A program made the translations under genes and the position numbers. A stretch of 64,000 nt of DNA, taken from positions 1 to 64,000 of the forward strand of contig JACKAP010000006.1 of assembly GCA_020635015.1 (NCBI GenBank). The letters run 5' to 3'. This document shows positions 1-9,227 of the stretch, piece by piece. Under the pieces are notes generated by a model, which did no database searches, had not been told where the DNA came from, and saw only the letters and a program-made list of their open reading frames with translations. The DNA comes from Calditrichia bacterium (lineage in GTDB: Bacteria; Calditrichota; Calditrichia; RBG-13-44-9; J075). Numbering within the stretch: the stretch's first letter is position 1; every line of letters begins with the position of its first letter.

Positions 1-234
1 TTTGTTCGCGATGTTAGTTCGCTGCGCTCACGATGTTTTAATAACTGTTGTATTTGTTGTATTCTAAAAAAATGTTTCGCTCCACGCTCCACGCTCCACG
101 CTCCACATTTTTCATATTCCCTTTTACCCTCCACCCTTCAAATCTTTCATTCCGCACTCCGCCCTCCGCACTCCGCACTCCGCATTCCGCACTCCGCATT
201 CCGCATTCCGCCCTCCGCCCTCCGCCCTCCGCCC
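1..234. repeat. Low-complexity intergenic repeats
   Basis: No gene is supported here. Bases 1-40 carry degenerate copies of the TTCGCT..CGCTCACGATG word that recurs as three clean 23-bp units at 11328-11396. Bases 78-108 repeat CTCCACG, and 150-234 repeat ATTCCGCACTCCGC-like words. The same words recur at 30070-30110, inside the 3' end of umuC. The open frames across this stretch are only translations of the repeat. Confidence 0.8.
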
Positions 235-1608
235 TCATTTCATCCCCGTCTTTTCCATCCGGGAGCGCAAATGCCGTTCGGTGATGCCCAGCAGTCGGGC
301 GGCGGCGCTTTGGTTGCCTCCACTGCGCTTCAGGGCCTCCTGCAGCATCGCCTTTTCAAATGCCTGCACTTTCCGGGGATAGGCATCTTGCAAATCGAGC
401 GGGTCGAGCAGGGCGTTTTCCGGGATCTGAGTCAGCCGCACCGGCAGATCCTGGCGGGTGATGTGCGATCCCCGGCAAAAAACCACTGCATGCTCGATCA
501 TATTCTCCAGTTCCCGGATATTGCCGGGATAATCGTATTTCATCAACTGGTCGAGCGCTTCCCGGGAAATCCCCTGCACCTCCTTCTGGTTGATGCCGGC
601 ATATTTGCGCATGAAATGGTCTGCCAGCAGGGGAATATCGCTCTTGCGGCGCTGCAGCGGAGGAATCTGGATACTGACCACGTTCAGCCGGTAGTAGAGG
701 TCCTCCCGGAACTCTCCCGCCTTCAACATCGTTTCCAGGTCGCGATGGGTGGCGGCGATGATGCGCACATCGACTTTCAGCATCTGATTGGCGCCCAGGC
801 GTTCGATTTCTCCAAACTGGATCGCCCGCAGCAGTTTCACCTGCACGCTGGGGGGAATGTCGCCCACTTCATCGATAAAGAGCGTGCCGCCGTCGGCTTC
901 CTCGAAGCGCCCGATGCGCCGCTGCAACGCCCCGGTAAAGGCGCCTTTTTCATGACCGAAGAGCTCGCTCTCCATCAGGCTTTCCGAGAGGGCGGCGATG
1001 TTGACCACCACGAACGGTTTTTCCCGGCGGGGGCTGGCGTAATGGATCGCCTGGGCCACCAATTCTTTGCCGGTGCCGCTATCTCCGCGAATCAGCGTGG
1101 TGGCCCGGCTCGGCGCCACACGGGCGGCGTGGTTGAGCACTTCTTCCATTTCCCCGCTCTGGGAAACGATCGCCTCAAATTTGAACCGCTCTCCAAGCTG
1201 CTGCTTTAATTGGCGGTTCTCGCTCTGCAGGATGCGCTTTTCACGGATGCGCTCGATCAGATGCTCCAGCTCGTCCAGGTCGACCGGCTTGGAGAGGAAG
1301 TCATAGGCCCCGGCTTTCATCACCGCCACTGCGTTCTCGACCGTGCCGTAGGCGGTGGAGACCACCACGTCGATCTCCGGATTCAGCGCCTTGACCCGCT
1401 GGAGCACCCCCAGGCCGTCCCATTCCGGCATACGGTAGTCGCTGATCACCAGGTCGATCAGCTCGCTGCCGGCGATGTCCAACCCTTCCGGGCCGCTGGT
1501 TGCAGTAAAAACCGTATACCCGCGGCGGGTCAGGAAACTCTTCAGCACGTGCAGCTGGGTCTCTTCGTCGTCAATCAGTAAAATTGCCAGATTCGAAGCC
1601 TGTGTCAT
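235..1608 (-). CDS. NtrC-family sigma-54-dependent response regulator
   Basis: Cytoplasmic response regulator of about 457 residues that would activate sigma-54 promoters when phosphorylated. An N-terminal receiver domain (about 1-120) has the acidic pair DD at 13-14, the acceptor Asp57 in ISDYRMP and a conserved Lys in SKPVD. A central AAA+ domain has Walker A GDSGTGKE (about 175-182) and the sigma-54 contact loop GAFTGA (about 222-227). A C-terminal Fis-type helix-turn-helix (GGNQSAAARLLGITERHLRSRM is the helix pair region, about 430-452) binds DNA. The ATG at 1608 is preferred because the receiver domain begins right after it; an in-frame start at 1695 would add 29 unconserved residues. 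It lies downstream of the sensor kinase gene on the same strand, so the pair is a probable two-component system. The signal is unknown. Confidence 0.93.
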   Translation of the reverse strand: MTQASNLAILLIDDEETQLHVLKSFLTRRGYTVFTATSGPEGLDIAGSELIDLVISDYRMPEWDGLGVLQRVKALNPEIDVVVSTAYGTVENAVAVMKAGAYDFLSKPVDLDELEHLIERIREKRILQSENRQLKQQLGERFKFEAIVSQSGEMEEVLNHAARVAPSRATTLIRGDSGTGKELVAQAIHYASPRREKPFVVVNIAALSESLMESELFGHEKGAFTGALQRRIGRFEEADGGTLFIDEVGDIPPSVQVKLLRAIQFGEIERLGANQMLKVDVRIIAATHRDLETMLKAGEFREDLYYRLNVVSIQIPPLQRRKSDIPLLADHFMRKYAGINQKEVQGISREALDQLMKYDYPGNIRELENMIEHAVVFCRGSHITRQDLPVRLTQIPENALLDPLDLQDAYPRKVQAFEKAMLQEALKRSGGNQSAAARLLGITERHLRSRMEKTGMK

Positions 1609-1768
1609 ATAATATACCCGGTTCGGCGCTTGTTCAGTCTTACGCAGATCTCGCAGATGCTGCTGCATGGTTGCGCTGTCTAAAGATAATTGCACCTCTG
1701 TTTTTTTAACAATTTAACCATATAGCCATGTAACCATGTGACCAAAACGTTGTATCTGTGTAAATCTG

Positions 1769-3826
1769 TCAAATCTGCGAATTCTGCGTGTCATTTACCA
1801 CCTCCAACGGCAGCAGAATCCGGAACATGGTGCCGCTTTCCGGCGCGCTCTCGACGGTGATGACCCCGCCGTGCTCATCGACGATCCGCTGCACCAGGCT
1901 CAGGCCGATGCCGGTGCCTTTGGCTTTGGTGGTGAAGTAAAGGTTGAATATCTTACCGCGAATCGGCGCCGGGATGCCCGGGCCGTTGTCGCGCATTTCC
2001 AGCATGATTCGATGGGTGTTGACCATTGCGGTGCGGAGCGATATCTCGCCCTGCGCGGGCAGCGCATCCAGGGCATTCTCGATCAGGTTCATCAGCATCT
2101 GCTGGATCTGCCGGCGGTCCCAATAAACCTCGCCGTCCCAATCCAGGGCCTGGTGATAGCGGATTTGCTTTTCCGCTGCCATCGCCTGGTATTGCTGACG
2201 TAGCTGATTCAGCAATGCCGACAGCCGGAAACGCTCCGGCTGCAGCGGCTCCGGGCGGGAAAAACGCAGAAAATCCTTCACCGTCTGGTTGATCCGCTGC
2301 ACCTCCCCGTACACCAGCCGGGCCAGTTCGTGATATTCTGCTGCATCGCGGGCCGGTTCAAAATCCTTGTCGAGTTGCTGTACGATCGCTCCGATGGTGT
2401 TGAGCGGATTGCGGATCTCATGAGCCACGCCGGATGCCAGCTCGCCCATCGCCGACAAGCGTTCCTTGCGCTGGATCTGCGCTTCCAGGGTTTTCTGCTC
2501 GGTGAGGTCGCGCAGCACCAGGATGGTGTTGCGTTGTCCGTCCTTCGCATAAAAATAGCTGCGCGAGACCAGCAATTGCCGGGTCTGCGGACCAATGCGG
2601 CAGTCGATCTCCTGCATGATCCCGCCATCGTGGAGGAGCTGGCGGCATTTCGCTGCTCCGAGCAGTGTGTGCAGCGACTGATCCGTCACTTCCGCCGCGC
2701 GGCGCCCAAACAGTTTGCCGGCCGCGCTGTTGATCAATTTGATCTTCTCCTGGTGATCGAGCACGATGATGCCGTCGCTGACGTTTTCCACGATGCCGGT
2801 GGCATAGGACTCGATCTCGCGGTATTCCTGCTGCACGCTCTCCAGGTTCTTGCCCATGACAAACAGGGTTATCAGAATACTGCCGGCCAGGATGATCACG
2901 GCAGTAATGACAATCACTTGCTGGTATATGTCATCCCAGATCGCCTGCAGCGGAGACAGGGATACCCCCAGGCGCAGCAGACCGACCGTTTGGCCGCGAT
3001 AGGAAAATGGGTGCACCGCTTCGAATATCTCCTCACCGTGGAAGGTGCCGAATCGGAATCCATAACTGGAATCACGGAGTGATTTACTCAGGAATGGCGA
3101 ATCCTGAATGTATTCCAGCGAATCCACATTGCTGGTGGCGGCCAGTATCTCCGCCGTATCCTGCAGCGCGGCATAGACGATGCCGTCATTCCGGCTCAAT
3201 TGCTGCAGCATGGCGCCGTAGCCGGTCGTATTGCGGAAACGCAGCAATCCCTCAGCATCGAGATTCAGCACAATGGCGTGACGCTGTGCGGTAGCGACTG
3301 CCACGATAAAGCGGGAGGCATCTTCGAAACGGGCATCTTTGATGCCGAGCAGCAGGGTATCTTTCCGGCCGGAAAAAATCGGGGCCAGCCGCTCCGCGGG
3401 GTGGAATTTACCCGCGTCCCGGGGATAGTTGAGCCGGTGACTGCTGAAGCGCTTCTCACCCTCGGGGGTGAAAATATTGATGCGAAAGAGGTGATTGTCT
3501 TTGGCGATGCGCTGCAGCAATTGATCGTTCACCTCGCCTTTTTCATAGAGGGAACGGATAAAATATGCATTGTTGAGCAAGCGTTCTATCAATATCTCCT
3601 CGCTTAACTCGGTCGATAGCAGGCTGTTGCGGGAGGCGGAGAGCAGCGTCTCCAGCAGATGATGGGACTGATCTTCCAGGAGCTGCTTCAGGGCAGATTT
3701 GCTGTTATAATAGCCCAGCACGGCGGAGAGGATCATCAGCGTCGCCATAATCGCAAAAACCCCTGCCACATAATGCATGCGGATCAGGCGGGCGGTGGAA
3801 AAGGGAAATCGTGGCAATTTTATCAT
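1769..3826 (-). CDS. Membrane sensor histidine kinase (PAS, HisKA, HATPase)
   Basis: Inner-membrane sensor kinase of about 685 residues. A first membrane segment near the N-terminus (about 15-40) and a second (about 310-330) bracket a periplasmic sensor region. A PAS-like domain with GRRAAEV follows, then the dimerisation/phosphoacceptor helix with His in VAHEIRNPLN. The HATPase_c domain shows the N box (NLIENALDAL), G1 box (DNGPGIP) and G2 box (GTGIGLSLV). The ATG at 3826 starts just before the first membrane segment; longer in-frame starts would overlap the upstream gene. It begins 28 bp after the DUF5683-like gene and precedes the NtrC-type regulator, so phosphotransfer to that regulator is likely. 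The ligand cannot be read from sequence. Confidence 0.92.
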   Translation of the reverse strand: MIKLPRFPFSTARLIRMHYVAGVFAIMATLMILSAVLGYYNSKSALKQLLEDQSHHLLETLLSASRNSLLSTELSEEILIERLLNNAYFIRSLYEKGEVNDQLLQRIAKDNHLFRINIFTPEGEKRFSSHRLNYPRDAGKFHPAERLAPIFSGRKDTLLLGIKDARFEDASRFIVAVATAQRHAIVLNLDAEGLLRFRNTTGYGAMLQQLSRNDGIVYAALQDTAEILAATSNVDSLEYIQDSPFLSKSLRDSSYGFRFGTFHGEEIFEAVHPFSYRGQTVGLLRLGVSLSPLQAIWDDIYQQVIVITAVIILAGSILITLFVMGKNLESVQQEYREIESYATGIVENVSDGIIVLDHQEKIKLINSAAGKLFGRRAAEVTDQSLHTLLGAAKCRQLLHDGGIMQEIDCRIGPQTRQLLVSRSYFYAKDGQRNTILVLRDLTEQKTLEAQIQRKERLSAMGELASGVAHEIRNPLNTIGAIVQQLDKDFEPARDAAEYHELARLVYGEVQRINQTVKDFLRFSRPEPLQPERFRLSALLNQLRQQYQAMAAEKQIRYHQALDWDGEVYWDRRQIQQMLMNLIENALDALPAQGEISLRTAMVNTHRIMLEMRDNGPGIPAPIRGKIFNLYFTTKAKGTGIGLSLVQRIVDEHGGVITVESAPESGTMFRILLPLEVVNDTQNSQI

Positions 3827-3854
3827 CCTTGGTTTTACCTGGAAGCCGGGATTC

Positions 3855-4667
3855 TCAGCGCAGCGGTATGCGCAGTGCCAGCAACAGTTCACCCTCCGGC
3901 CCGACGACGAAAGACGAGCGCGGGTACCGGCTTAGCCCGGCATCCGCCACCGTGACCGCCCACAGGGCCACCGTGACCGCGGTGAGGGTGCGGCGGGTTT
4001 TATACCAGCGGTTATAAGTGTCGTACGCTTCACTGATCGCTGCCGGCGCAGTGGCGTCGTTGTACTGATCCTTCGCGGCCTGTTCCTTGAGAAGGCTGAT
4101 GCCGGCACCGATCAGGCCGCCCCAGAAAGCCCCTCCCAGCACACTGCCCCGGGTTTTCTGGCCTTTGTAGAACTGCCCCCAGCCGGGGAGGAAGGCGGAA
4201 CGCCAACTGGCGCCCACGCGCAGATCATCCAGAAAGATGTAGCGGGTATGGCCCGTACCGGATACGCTGGGGAGCGGGGCCGGGCGTTCAGCTTTTATCT
4301 CCTCAAAAAATTCGATGATCTTCGGGGAGACCTCCACCGGATCCAGCTCGGTTTCCGGGGCGATCGACAGCAGGCTGAGAAAGTGCACCCGGGCGGAATC
4401 CAGGGTGCCGAGATTGTAAAACGCCAGCGCGGCATATTGATGCAGGAAGGCCAGCTCTTCCGGGAGATAGGCCCGTTCGGTGCGGAGTAACTGCTGCGCG
4501 GCATCGATCGCCTCGCTGAAGGCGGCATCATTATAGAGAATCTTTACCCGCAGAATGTCGGTGCCGCTCACCTGGGAGAAAGCCGCGCCGGCAAATATCC
4601 CATAGCCGAGCAGGGGGATCAAAAGGCGGATTAAGGTTGCTTTGAATCGGGAATATCTCCGCTGCAA
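3855..4667 (-). CDS. DUF5683-like membrane protein, TTG start
   Basis: Envelope protein of about 270 residues with no enzymatic motif. An N-terminal hydrophobic signal or anchor ends near FAGAAFSQ. A tetratricopeptide-like region follows (about 35-110; LLRTERAYLPEELAFLHQYA). The C-terminal part carries the glycine-rich FLPGWGQFYKGQKTRG element typical of DUF5683 proteins, then two hydrophobic segments. I chose TTG at 4667: AGGAG at 4679-4675 sits 7 bp upstream and overlaps the TAG stop of the kinase gene (4680-4678). The ATG at 4703 lies inside the kinase gene with no better ribosome site. The arrangement suggests translational coupling to the kinase. Function unknown; it may be a scaffold for the kinase or sensor. 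Confidence 0.75.
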   Translation of the reverse strand: MQRRYSRFKATLIRLLIPLLGYGIFAGAAFSQVSGTDILRVKILYNDAAFSEAIDAAQQLLRTERAYLPEELAFLHQYAALAFYNLGTLDSARVHFLSLLSIAPETELDPVEVSPKIIEFFEEIKAERPAPLPSVSGTGHTRYIFLDDLRVGASWRSAFLPGWGQFYKGQKTRGSVLGGAFWGGLIGAGISLLKEQAAKDQYNDATAPAAISEAYDTYNRWYKTRRTLTAVTVALWAVTVADAGLSRYPRSSFVVGPEGELLLALRIPLR

Positions 4668-4677
4668 TGCAATGCTC

Positions 4678-6360
4678 CTATGGTTTTGCGACCAGTTTAA
4701 CATCCCGCCGGAGGATCTGTCCCGGGGTGATCTCGATGCTGTCGCGCCAGGTTTGATAGGCCTCATGAATCAGCTCCAGCTGGTAGCGTCCCGGCGCCAG
4801 CGCGATCGGTTTTTCCAGCGGTGTGGTTTCATAAAACCGGCCGTTGATGAAAACCCGTGCCCAGGGCGATACCTGCAGGGCCAGAAAGCCTTCTTGCTGG
4901 CGCAGATGCACCGTCAGCGTCTCCCGGCTGGCCGATTGCAGAATGACCTCTTGCCGATAGGTGTCGAAGTTGGGATTGCGCAGCTCCAGTTGATAGGTGC
5001 CCGGGGGCAGTTCCAGCGGGGTCAGCAGCGGTGTCGCGCCATAGTGTTTTCCGTCTAAATAGATCTCGCCCCAGGGCACACAGGTGATGAACAGCTGGGC
5101 CGGGAGCAGCACAGCTTCGCTGGCGGCTGTATCTGAAACACTGGATACCGGTTGGGAGGCCGGCTGCTCCTCCGGCGAGCGTCGCGGGGGCGCTGCCTGC
5201 TGGCGGGCGTTCTGCGGCGGAATCTTCTGATGGTCGGCTGTTTTTTCCAATGCCGGCAGATCCGGCGGCGTTTGCGCGCTGCTGTCGCGAGTACGGTCCG
5301 GGGTTGCCAGTGATGAACTGTCTTGTGTCCCCTGGATAAGCGATTGCGGCTCTCCGGTTGGGGCATGCTCAATCGGCCAGAAATACCAGGCCAGCAGCGC
5401 CGCCAGCAGTACTGCGATAATCCAATAGCCGCTGAGCCGGCGCGGTGCCGGTGTATGGTCGGCGGCCGGTGCGGCTTCCACCGGATCTTCCGGCAGGGCC
5501 CGGAACTGAAAATCGCCCTCGGAGATGAAGCGGGCAAAATCCCGCTGGCGCATCCGGAAGTGATGAAATTCGTCAGATTCCAGGATCGACTGGGCGCTGG
5601 AAGGGCGGTTCTCCGGTTTCTTCTCCAGCAGTCCGGCTACCAAATCGGAAAACCAGGCCGGAATATCCTCGCGGCGCTGCTGCAGGGGAACAGGGGTGTG
5701 CTTGACCAGCTTCTGGATCGATTCCACGATGTTGCCGCCGCGGAAAGGCGATTCCCCGTCGCACATTTCATAAATGGTTACCCCCAGACTGAAGAGGTCG
5801 CTGCGCTGGTCCAGCGTTGACACCCGGGCTTGTTCCGGCGACATATAGGCCGGGGTGCCGACCACCTCGCCCTGCACGGTGATCTTGGGCAGGTCCTCCA
5901 CCCGGGCCAGGCCGAAATCGGAAATTTTTACCCGTCCGTCCTTGCTGATCATGATGTTGGAGGGTTTGATATCGCGGTGAATCACCCCCTGGCCGTGGGC
6001 ATAAGCCAGCCCCTGGAGAATCTCCCGGGTGATGTAAAGGGTCACTTCGAAGGGCAGGGGATGGCCTTTCTTGATCAGCTTCTCCAGATCCAGCCCTTCG
6101 ATGTATTCGATGATCAGGAAAAGATTCTCCGGAGTGGTGCTGACATCGATAATGTCGACAATGTTGCTGTGCTTCAGGCGGGCGCAGATCAGCGCTTCCC
6201 GGCGGAAGCGCTCCAGCAAATCCTGTTCGTCGGACCACTGGGAATTCAGCCGCTTGATCAGCACATGGCGCTGCAGGGAAAGCTGCCGCCCCAGGAAGGC
6301 AGTGCTGATCGGTCCCTGACTGAGTTCGCGAATAATTTTATAACCTTCGATCTCCAGCAA
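4678..6360 (-). CDS. Ser/Thr protein kinase with C-terminal PEGA domains
   Basis: Hanks-type kinase of about 560 residues. The kinase domain (about 6-265) has the ATP-binding Lys in HVLIKRL (about 36), HRDIKPSN (about 128-135), DFG (148-150) and GTPAYMSPEQ. The glycine-rich loop is degenerate (LSQGPISTAFLG, lacking GxGxxG). A proline-rich linker surrounds one membrane helix (YWIIAVLLAALLAWYFW). Two PEGA repeats follow, each with a P-W-x-x-(I/V)-x-(L/I)-(D/N)-G pattern, predicted to lie outside the membrane. Start choice is uncertain. TTG at 6360 has AAGGTGA 8 bp upstream and begins just before the kinase fold; GTG at 6372 or TTG at 6438 would extend it. It heads a four-gene run with the DUF5683-like, sensor kinase and regulator genes. 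Confidence 0.9.
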   Translation of the reverse strand: MLEIEGYKIIRELSQGPISTAFLGRQLSLQRHVLIKRLNSQWSDEQDLLERFRREALICARLKHSNIVDIIDVSTTPENLFLIIEYIEGLDLEKLIKKGHPLPFEVTLYITREILQGLAYAHGQGVIHRDIKPSNIMISKDGRVKISDFGLARVEDLPKITVQGEVVGTPAYMSPEQARVSTLDQRSDLFSLGVTIYEMCDGESPFRGGNIVESIQKLVKHTPVPLQQRREDIPAWFSDLVAGLLEKKPENRPSSAQSILESDEFHHFRMRQRDFARFISEGDFQFRALPEDPVEAAPAADHTPAPRRLSGYWIIAVLLAALLAWYFWPIEHAPTGEPQSLIQGTQDSSSLATPDRTRDSSAQTPPDLPALEKTADHQKIPPQNARQQAAPPRRSPEEQPASQPVSSVSDTAASEAVLLPAQLFITCVPWGEIYLDGKHYGATPLLTPLELPPGTYQLELRNPNFDTYRQEVILQSASRETLTVHLRQQEGFLALQVSPWARVFINGRFYETTPLEKPIALAPGRYQLELIHEAYQTWRDSIEITPGQILRRDVKLVAKP

Positions 6361-6454
6361 AACAGGAATCACCTTTCCGTTGAACCGGTATTTGTCCGGA
6401 TGAAACGGAAATATATCAGGGTTTACGCAATAAGTCAACCGGATTTAAGGTTGG

Positions 6455-7717
6455 CTACTTGACGTAAACGATCCTGAATTGGCGGAGATGCTGTTTGCCT
6501 TTCAGCACGGCGACGTAAACCCCCGAAGCCGCCGGCCGGCCGGCATCATCTTCGGCATTCCAGCGGAACATATGCCGCCCGGCGCCAAGGTGTCCGCGGT
6601 GAAGGGTGCGCAGCTTGCGCCCCTGGAGGTCGTAGATGGTCAGCTCGTTGACACCTCCGGCCGGAAGATCGATCGCCAGTTGAATGGTGCCGTTAAACGG
6701 GTTGGGATACCCGTTGATTTGGGCAAAGGAGACTGGCAGTTGTTCCGCCGGGCTGATGCCCACGATCGGCAGCGGATACTTTTCTACCGCAGCGGTGGGC
6801 TGGTCGGGATTGCTGTCGTAGCCGCCGATGACGAAGATGCTGTCGTCGAGCGTAACCGCGCTCATGCCGGTACGCGCCGCCGGGAAGGGTGTCGCGTTCT
6901 GGAACTGGCCGGTCTGGGTATTGTAGATATCAAACCGGTCGGTGGAGCCGCTGTTGGTAATGCCGCCGATGATGAAGATCAGGTTGCCGGCAGAGGCGGT
7001 GGCGCCGTTGCCCCGGGCGACCGATAGTCCCGGCAGGGTGCCCCAGCTAAAACTCCAGCCGGCCTGCACACTGGCATCATAGGCCGAACTGATCGGCACC
7101 ACGGCGATGCCGCCGAACATGTAAAACCGGTTGTTCACTGCTGCCGCAAACATGTTGCTGCGCGGAGAGACGATATCGGTATCCGCTTTTTCCCACTCCC
7201 CGCTGCCGTAATAGTCGAACCATTCAATTTCATCGACATAATCGGTACCTTCCCGGAAGCCGCCCATCACGCAGATGGATCCGTTGAGAATCACCGCCGA
7301 ATGGCCACGACGCTCCCGGTTCATTCTTTCGCCGGAGGACCATGCATTGGAACCCGGATCGTATATTTCTACTTCATCGGTGATGTCCCCCTGGCTATTG
7401 CGGCCGCCGGTAAGGTAGATCTTGCCGTCAAAAACGATTGCGGCGGCATCCAGGCGGGGCTGCACGAAGTTGGGAACGATGGTATCTTCCCAGGATTTGG
7501 TCTGCGGATTATAACGCTCCACGGTGTTGAGGATCAGGTTGGTGTTGCGGGCGCCGCCCAGCACGTAGATGTAACCGTTCAGTACGACTGAGGTTGCGCC
7601 ATAGCGGGGCGTGTTGAGGGGAACACCTGCCTCCCAGTCTCCTTGCGCGTGAAGCAAGCCGCCGAGCAGCAGCAGCAGAATCCAAACGGGTTTTCTCGAA
7701 CGAAGCTGTATGTTCAT
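6455..7717 (-). CDS. Secreted Kelch-repeat protein with C-terminal sorting domain
   Basis: Exported protein of about 420 residues. A signal peptide ends near GLLHAQ. About six Kelch repeats follow, recognisable by the GG doublets and spaced Tyr/Trp (IYVLGGARN, IYLTGGRN, ICVMGGFR, FYMFGGIA, IFIIGGIT, IFVIGGYD), predicting a beta-propeller. The last roughly 85 residues are a type-IX-like sorting or FlgD-like Ig domain (GYPNPFNGT ... LTIYDLQGRKL ... SGVYVAVLKG), ending in basic RIVYVK. The ATG at 7717 has AAAGGA 8 bp upstream. It follows the GAF-type activator gene by 33 bp and is probably cotranscribed. Binding partner unknown; Kelch propellers usually bind protein or sugar. Confidence 0.87.
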   Translation of the reverse strand: MNIQLRSRKPVWILLLLLGGLLHAQGDWEAGVPLNTPRYGATSVVLNGYIYVLGGARNTNLILNTVERYNPQTKSWEDTIVPNFVQPRLDAAAIVFDGKIYLTGGRNSQGDITDEVEIYDPGSNAWSSGERMNRERRGHSAVILNGSICVMGGFREGTDYVDEIEWFDYYGSGEWEKADTDIVSPRSNMFAAAVNNRFYMFGGIAVVPISSAYDASVQAGWSFSWGTLPGLSVARGNGATASAGNLIFIIGGITNSGSTDRFDIYNTQTGQFQNATPFPAARTGMSAVTLDDSIFVIGGYDSNPDQPTAAVEKYPLPIVGISPAEQLPVSFAQINGYPNPFNGTIQLAIDLPAGGVNELTIYDLQGRKLRTLHRGHLGAGRHMFRWNAEDDAGRPAASGVYVAVLKGKQHLRQFRIVYVK

Positions 7718-7750
7718 AATCAATTCCTTTAAACTGTATCGAATCATGGA

Positions 7751-9217
7751 TTATTCCAGACCCCACTCCTTGATGCGGTACTGCAGCCAGCGTCGCGACA
7801 CGCCCAGAATCTCCGCGGCCCGGGTTCGGTGATTTCCGGTCATCTCCAGGGTCTCCACGATCACTGCTTTTTCTACATCGCGCAGGGTTTTTCCCACCAG
7901 GTCATTGATCCGGGTGCGGTTGAGGTTCAGTAATGCCGGCGAGATGCGGGGCTCCTGGGCCAGGATCACCGCCCGCTCCACGGTGTTGACCAACTCCCGG
8001 ATATTGCCCGGCCACTGGTATTCCAGCAGGGTCTTGACCGCTGCGCTGCTGAAACTTTCGATCTTCTTGTTGTTCATCCGGGCGAATTTCTTCAGGAAAT
8101 GCTCCGCCAGGATCATCACATCGTCGCCGCGGTCGCGCAGGGGAGGCATCTTTATATTGATCACATTGAGGCGGTAGTAGAGATCCTCCCGAAACGATTT
8201 TTTCTGTACCTCTTTCCAAAGATCCTTGTTGGTAGCGGAGACCACCCGCACATTCACCCGGCGGGTTTTGGCATCACCCACCCGCTTGATTTCGCCTTCC
8301 TGGATCACCCGCAGCAGCTTGGTCTGGATATTCAGATTGACATCGCCGATCTCATCCAGGAAGATGGTGCCTCCGTCGGCTTCTTCGAAGAGGCCGGGCT
8401 TGTCTTCGATGGCGCCGGTGAAGGCGCCTTTTTTGTGCCCAAAAAGTTCGCTCTCCAGCAGGCTCTCGGTCAGGCCTCCGCAGAAGACCGGCACAAACAG
8501 CTTGTCCTTGCGCGCGGAATGGGAGTGCAGGGCCCGGGCCACCAATTCCTTTCCGGTGCCGCTCTCGCCTTCGATCAACACCGAGGCGCCGGAGTCGGCC
8601 ACTTTGGTGATGGTGTCGAGGATCTCCTGGATTTGCGGGCTTTTCCCGATGATCTCCGGAAAGAAATCGCTCAGGGAGATCTGCTTCTTCAACTGCTGGT
8701 TCTCGGTCTGGAGCCTTTCCATCCGCTGCACATTTTCGATCGCCAGCGCCGCCTGGCGGGAGAACGCCTGGAGAAATTGCAGGCTTTCATCGGTGAACTG
8801 GTCGGCATTGGTGCGGCTGTCAACATAGATTGCACCGATCACTTCCTGATGCTGCAGCAGAGGGGTGCAGGCGATGGAGCGGATCTGCTGCAGGATGATG
8901 CTCTTGGCCCCGGCAAACCGGTCGTCGCTCAGCGCATCGAAGGTCAGCACCGGAATGCCGCTGTTTAGCACCTCATTGACCACGCTGCTGGAGAGGGCGG
9001 TAATGTCCGAAATCGTTTCCTGCGAAATATTACGGGCGGTGACCGCCTTGAAATCCTGAGTATTCCCGCTGGTTTTCAGCAGGATGAATCCGCGCTCTGC
9101 CTTCAGGGTCTTCATGGCGATATCCATGACCCGGTCGAGCAGAACCGAGGTTTCCGTGATGTGGTTAAACGCTTCGCTGATGTCCAGCAGGGCGTCGTAC
9201 GGATTTTTGCCTGGCAT
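7751..9217 (-). CDS. GAF-domain sigma-54-dependent activator
   Basis: Cytoplasmic enhancer-binding protein of 488 residues. An N-terminal GAF domain (about 15-165) could sense a small ligand or redox state. The AAA+ domain has Walker A GESGTGKE (about 217-224), GAFTGA (264-269) and the Walker B-type DEIGD in GTIFLDEIGD. A C-terminal Fis-type helix-turn-helix carries GNHRTRAAEILGVSRRWLQY. There is no receiver domain, so control is through the GAF domain rather than phosphorylation. The ATG at 9217 has AGAGG 6 bp upstream. It starts 10 bp after the lipoprotein gene and is followed by the Kelch gene. It is a candidate activator of the sigma-54-like promoters at 10593, 11923, 13320 and 25810. Confidence 0.93.
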   Translation of the reverse strand: MPGKNPYDALLDISEAFNHITETSVLLDRVMDIAMKTLKAERGFILLKTSGNTQDFKAVTARNISQETISDITALSSSVVNEVLNSGIPVLTFDALSDDRFAGAKSIILQQIRSIACTPLLQHQEVIGAIYVDSRTNADQFTDESLQFLQAFSRQAALAIENVQRMERLQTENQQLKKQISLSDFFPEIIGKSPQIQEILDTITKVADSGASVLIEGESGTGKELVARALHSHSARKDKLFVPVFCGGLTESLLESELFGHKKGAFTGAIEDKPGLFEEADGGTIFLDEIGDVNLNIQTKLLRVIQEGEIKRVGDAKTRRVNVRVVSATNKDLWKEVQKKSFREDLYYRLNVINIKMPPLRDRGDDVMILAEHFLKKFARMNNKKIESFSSAAVKTLLEYQWPGNIRELVNTVERAVILAQEPRISPALLNLNRTRINDLVGKTLRDVEKAVIVETLEMTGNHRTRAAEILGVSRRWLQYRIKEWGLE

Positions 9218-9227
9218 AAATAACCTC

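Noticed and set aside
48..284. Small open frames across the opening repeats
   Set aside because: Their translations are pure repeat strings present in both strands and lack start signals.
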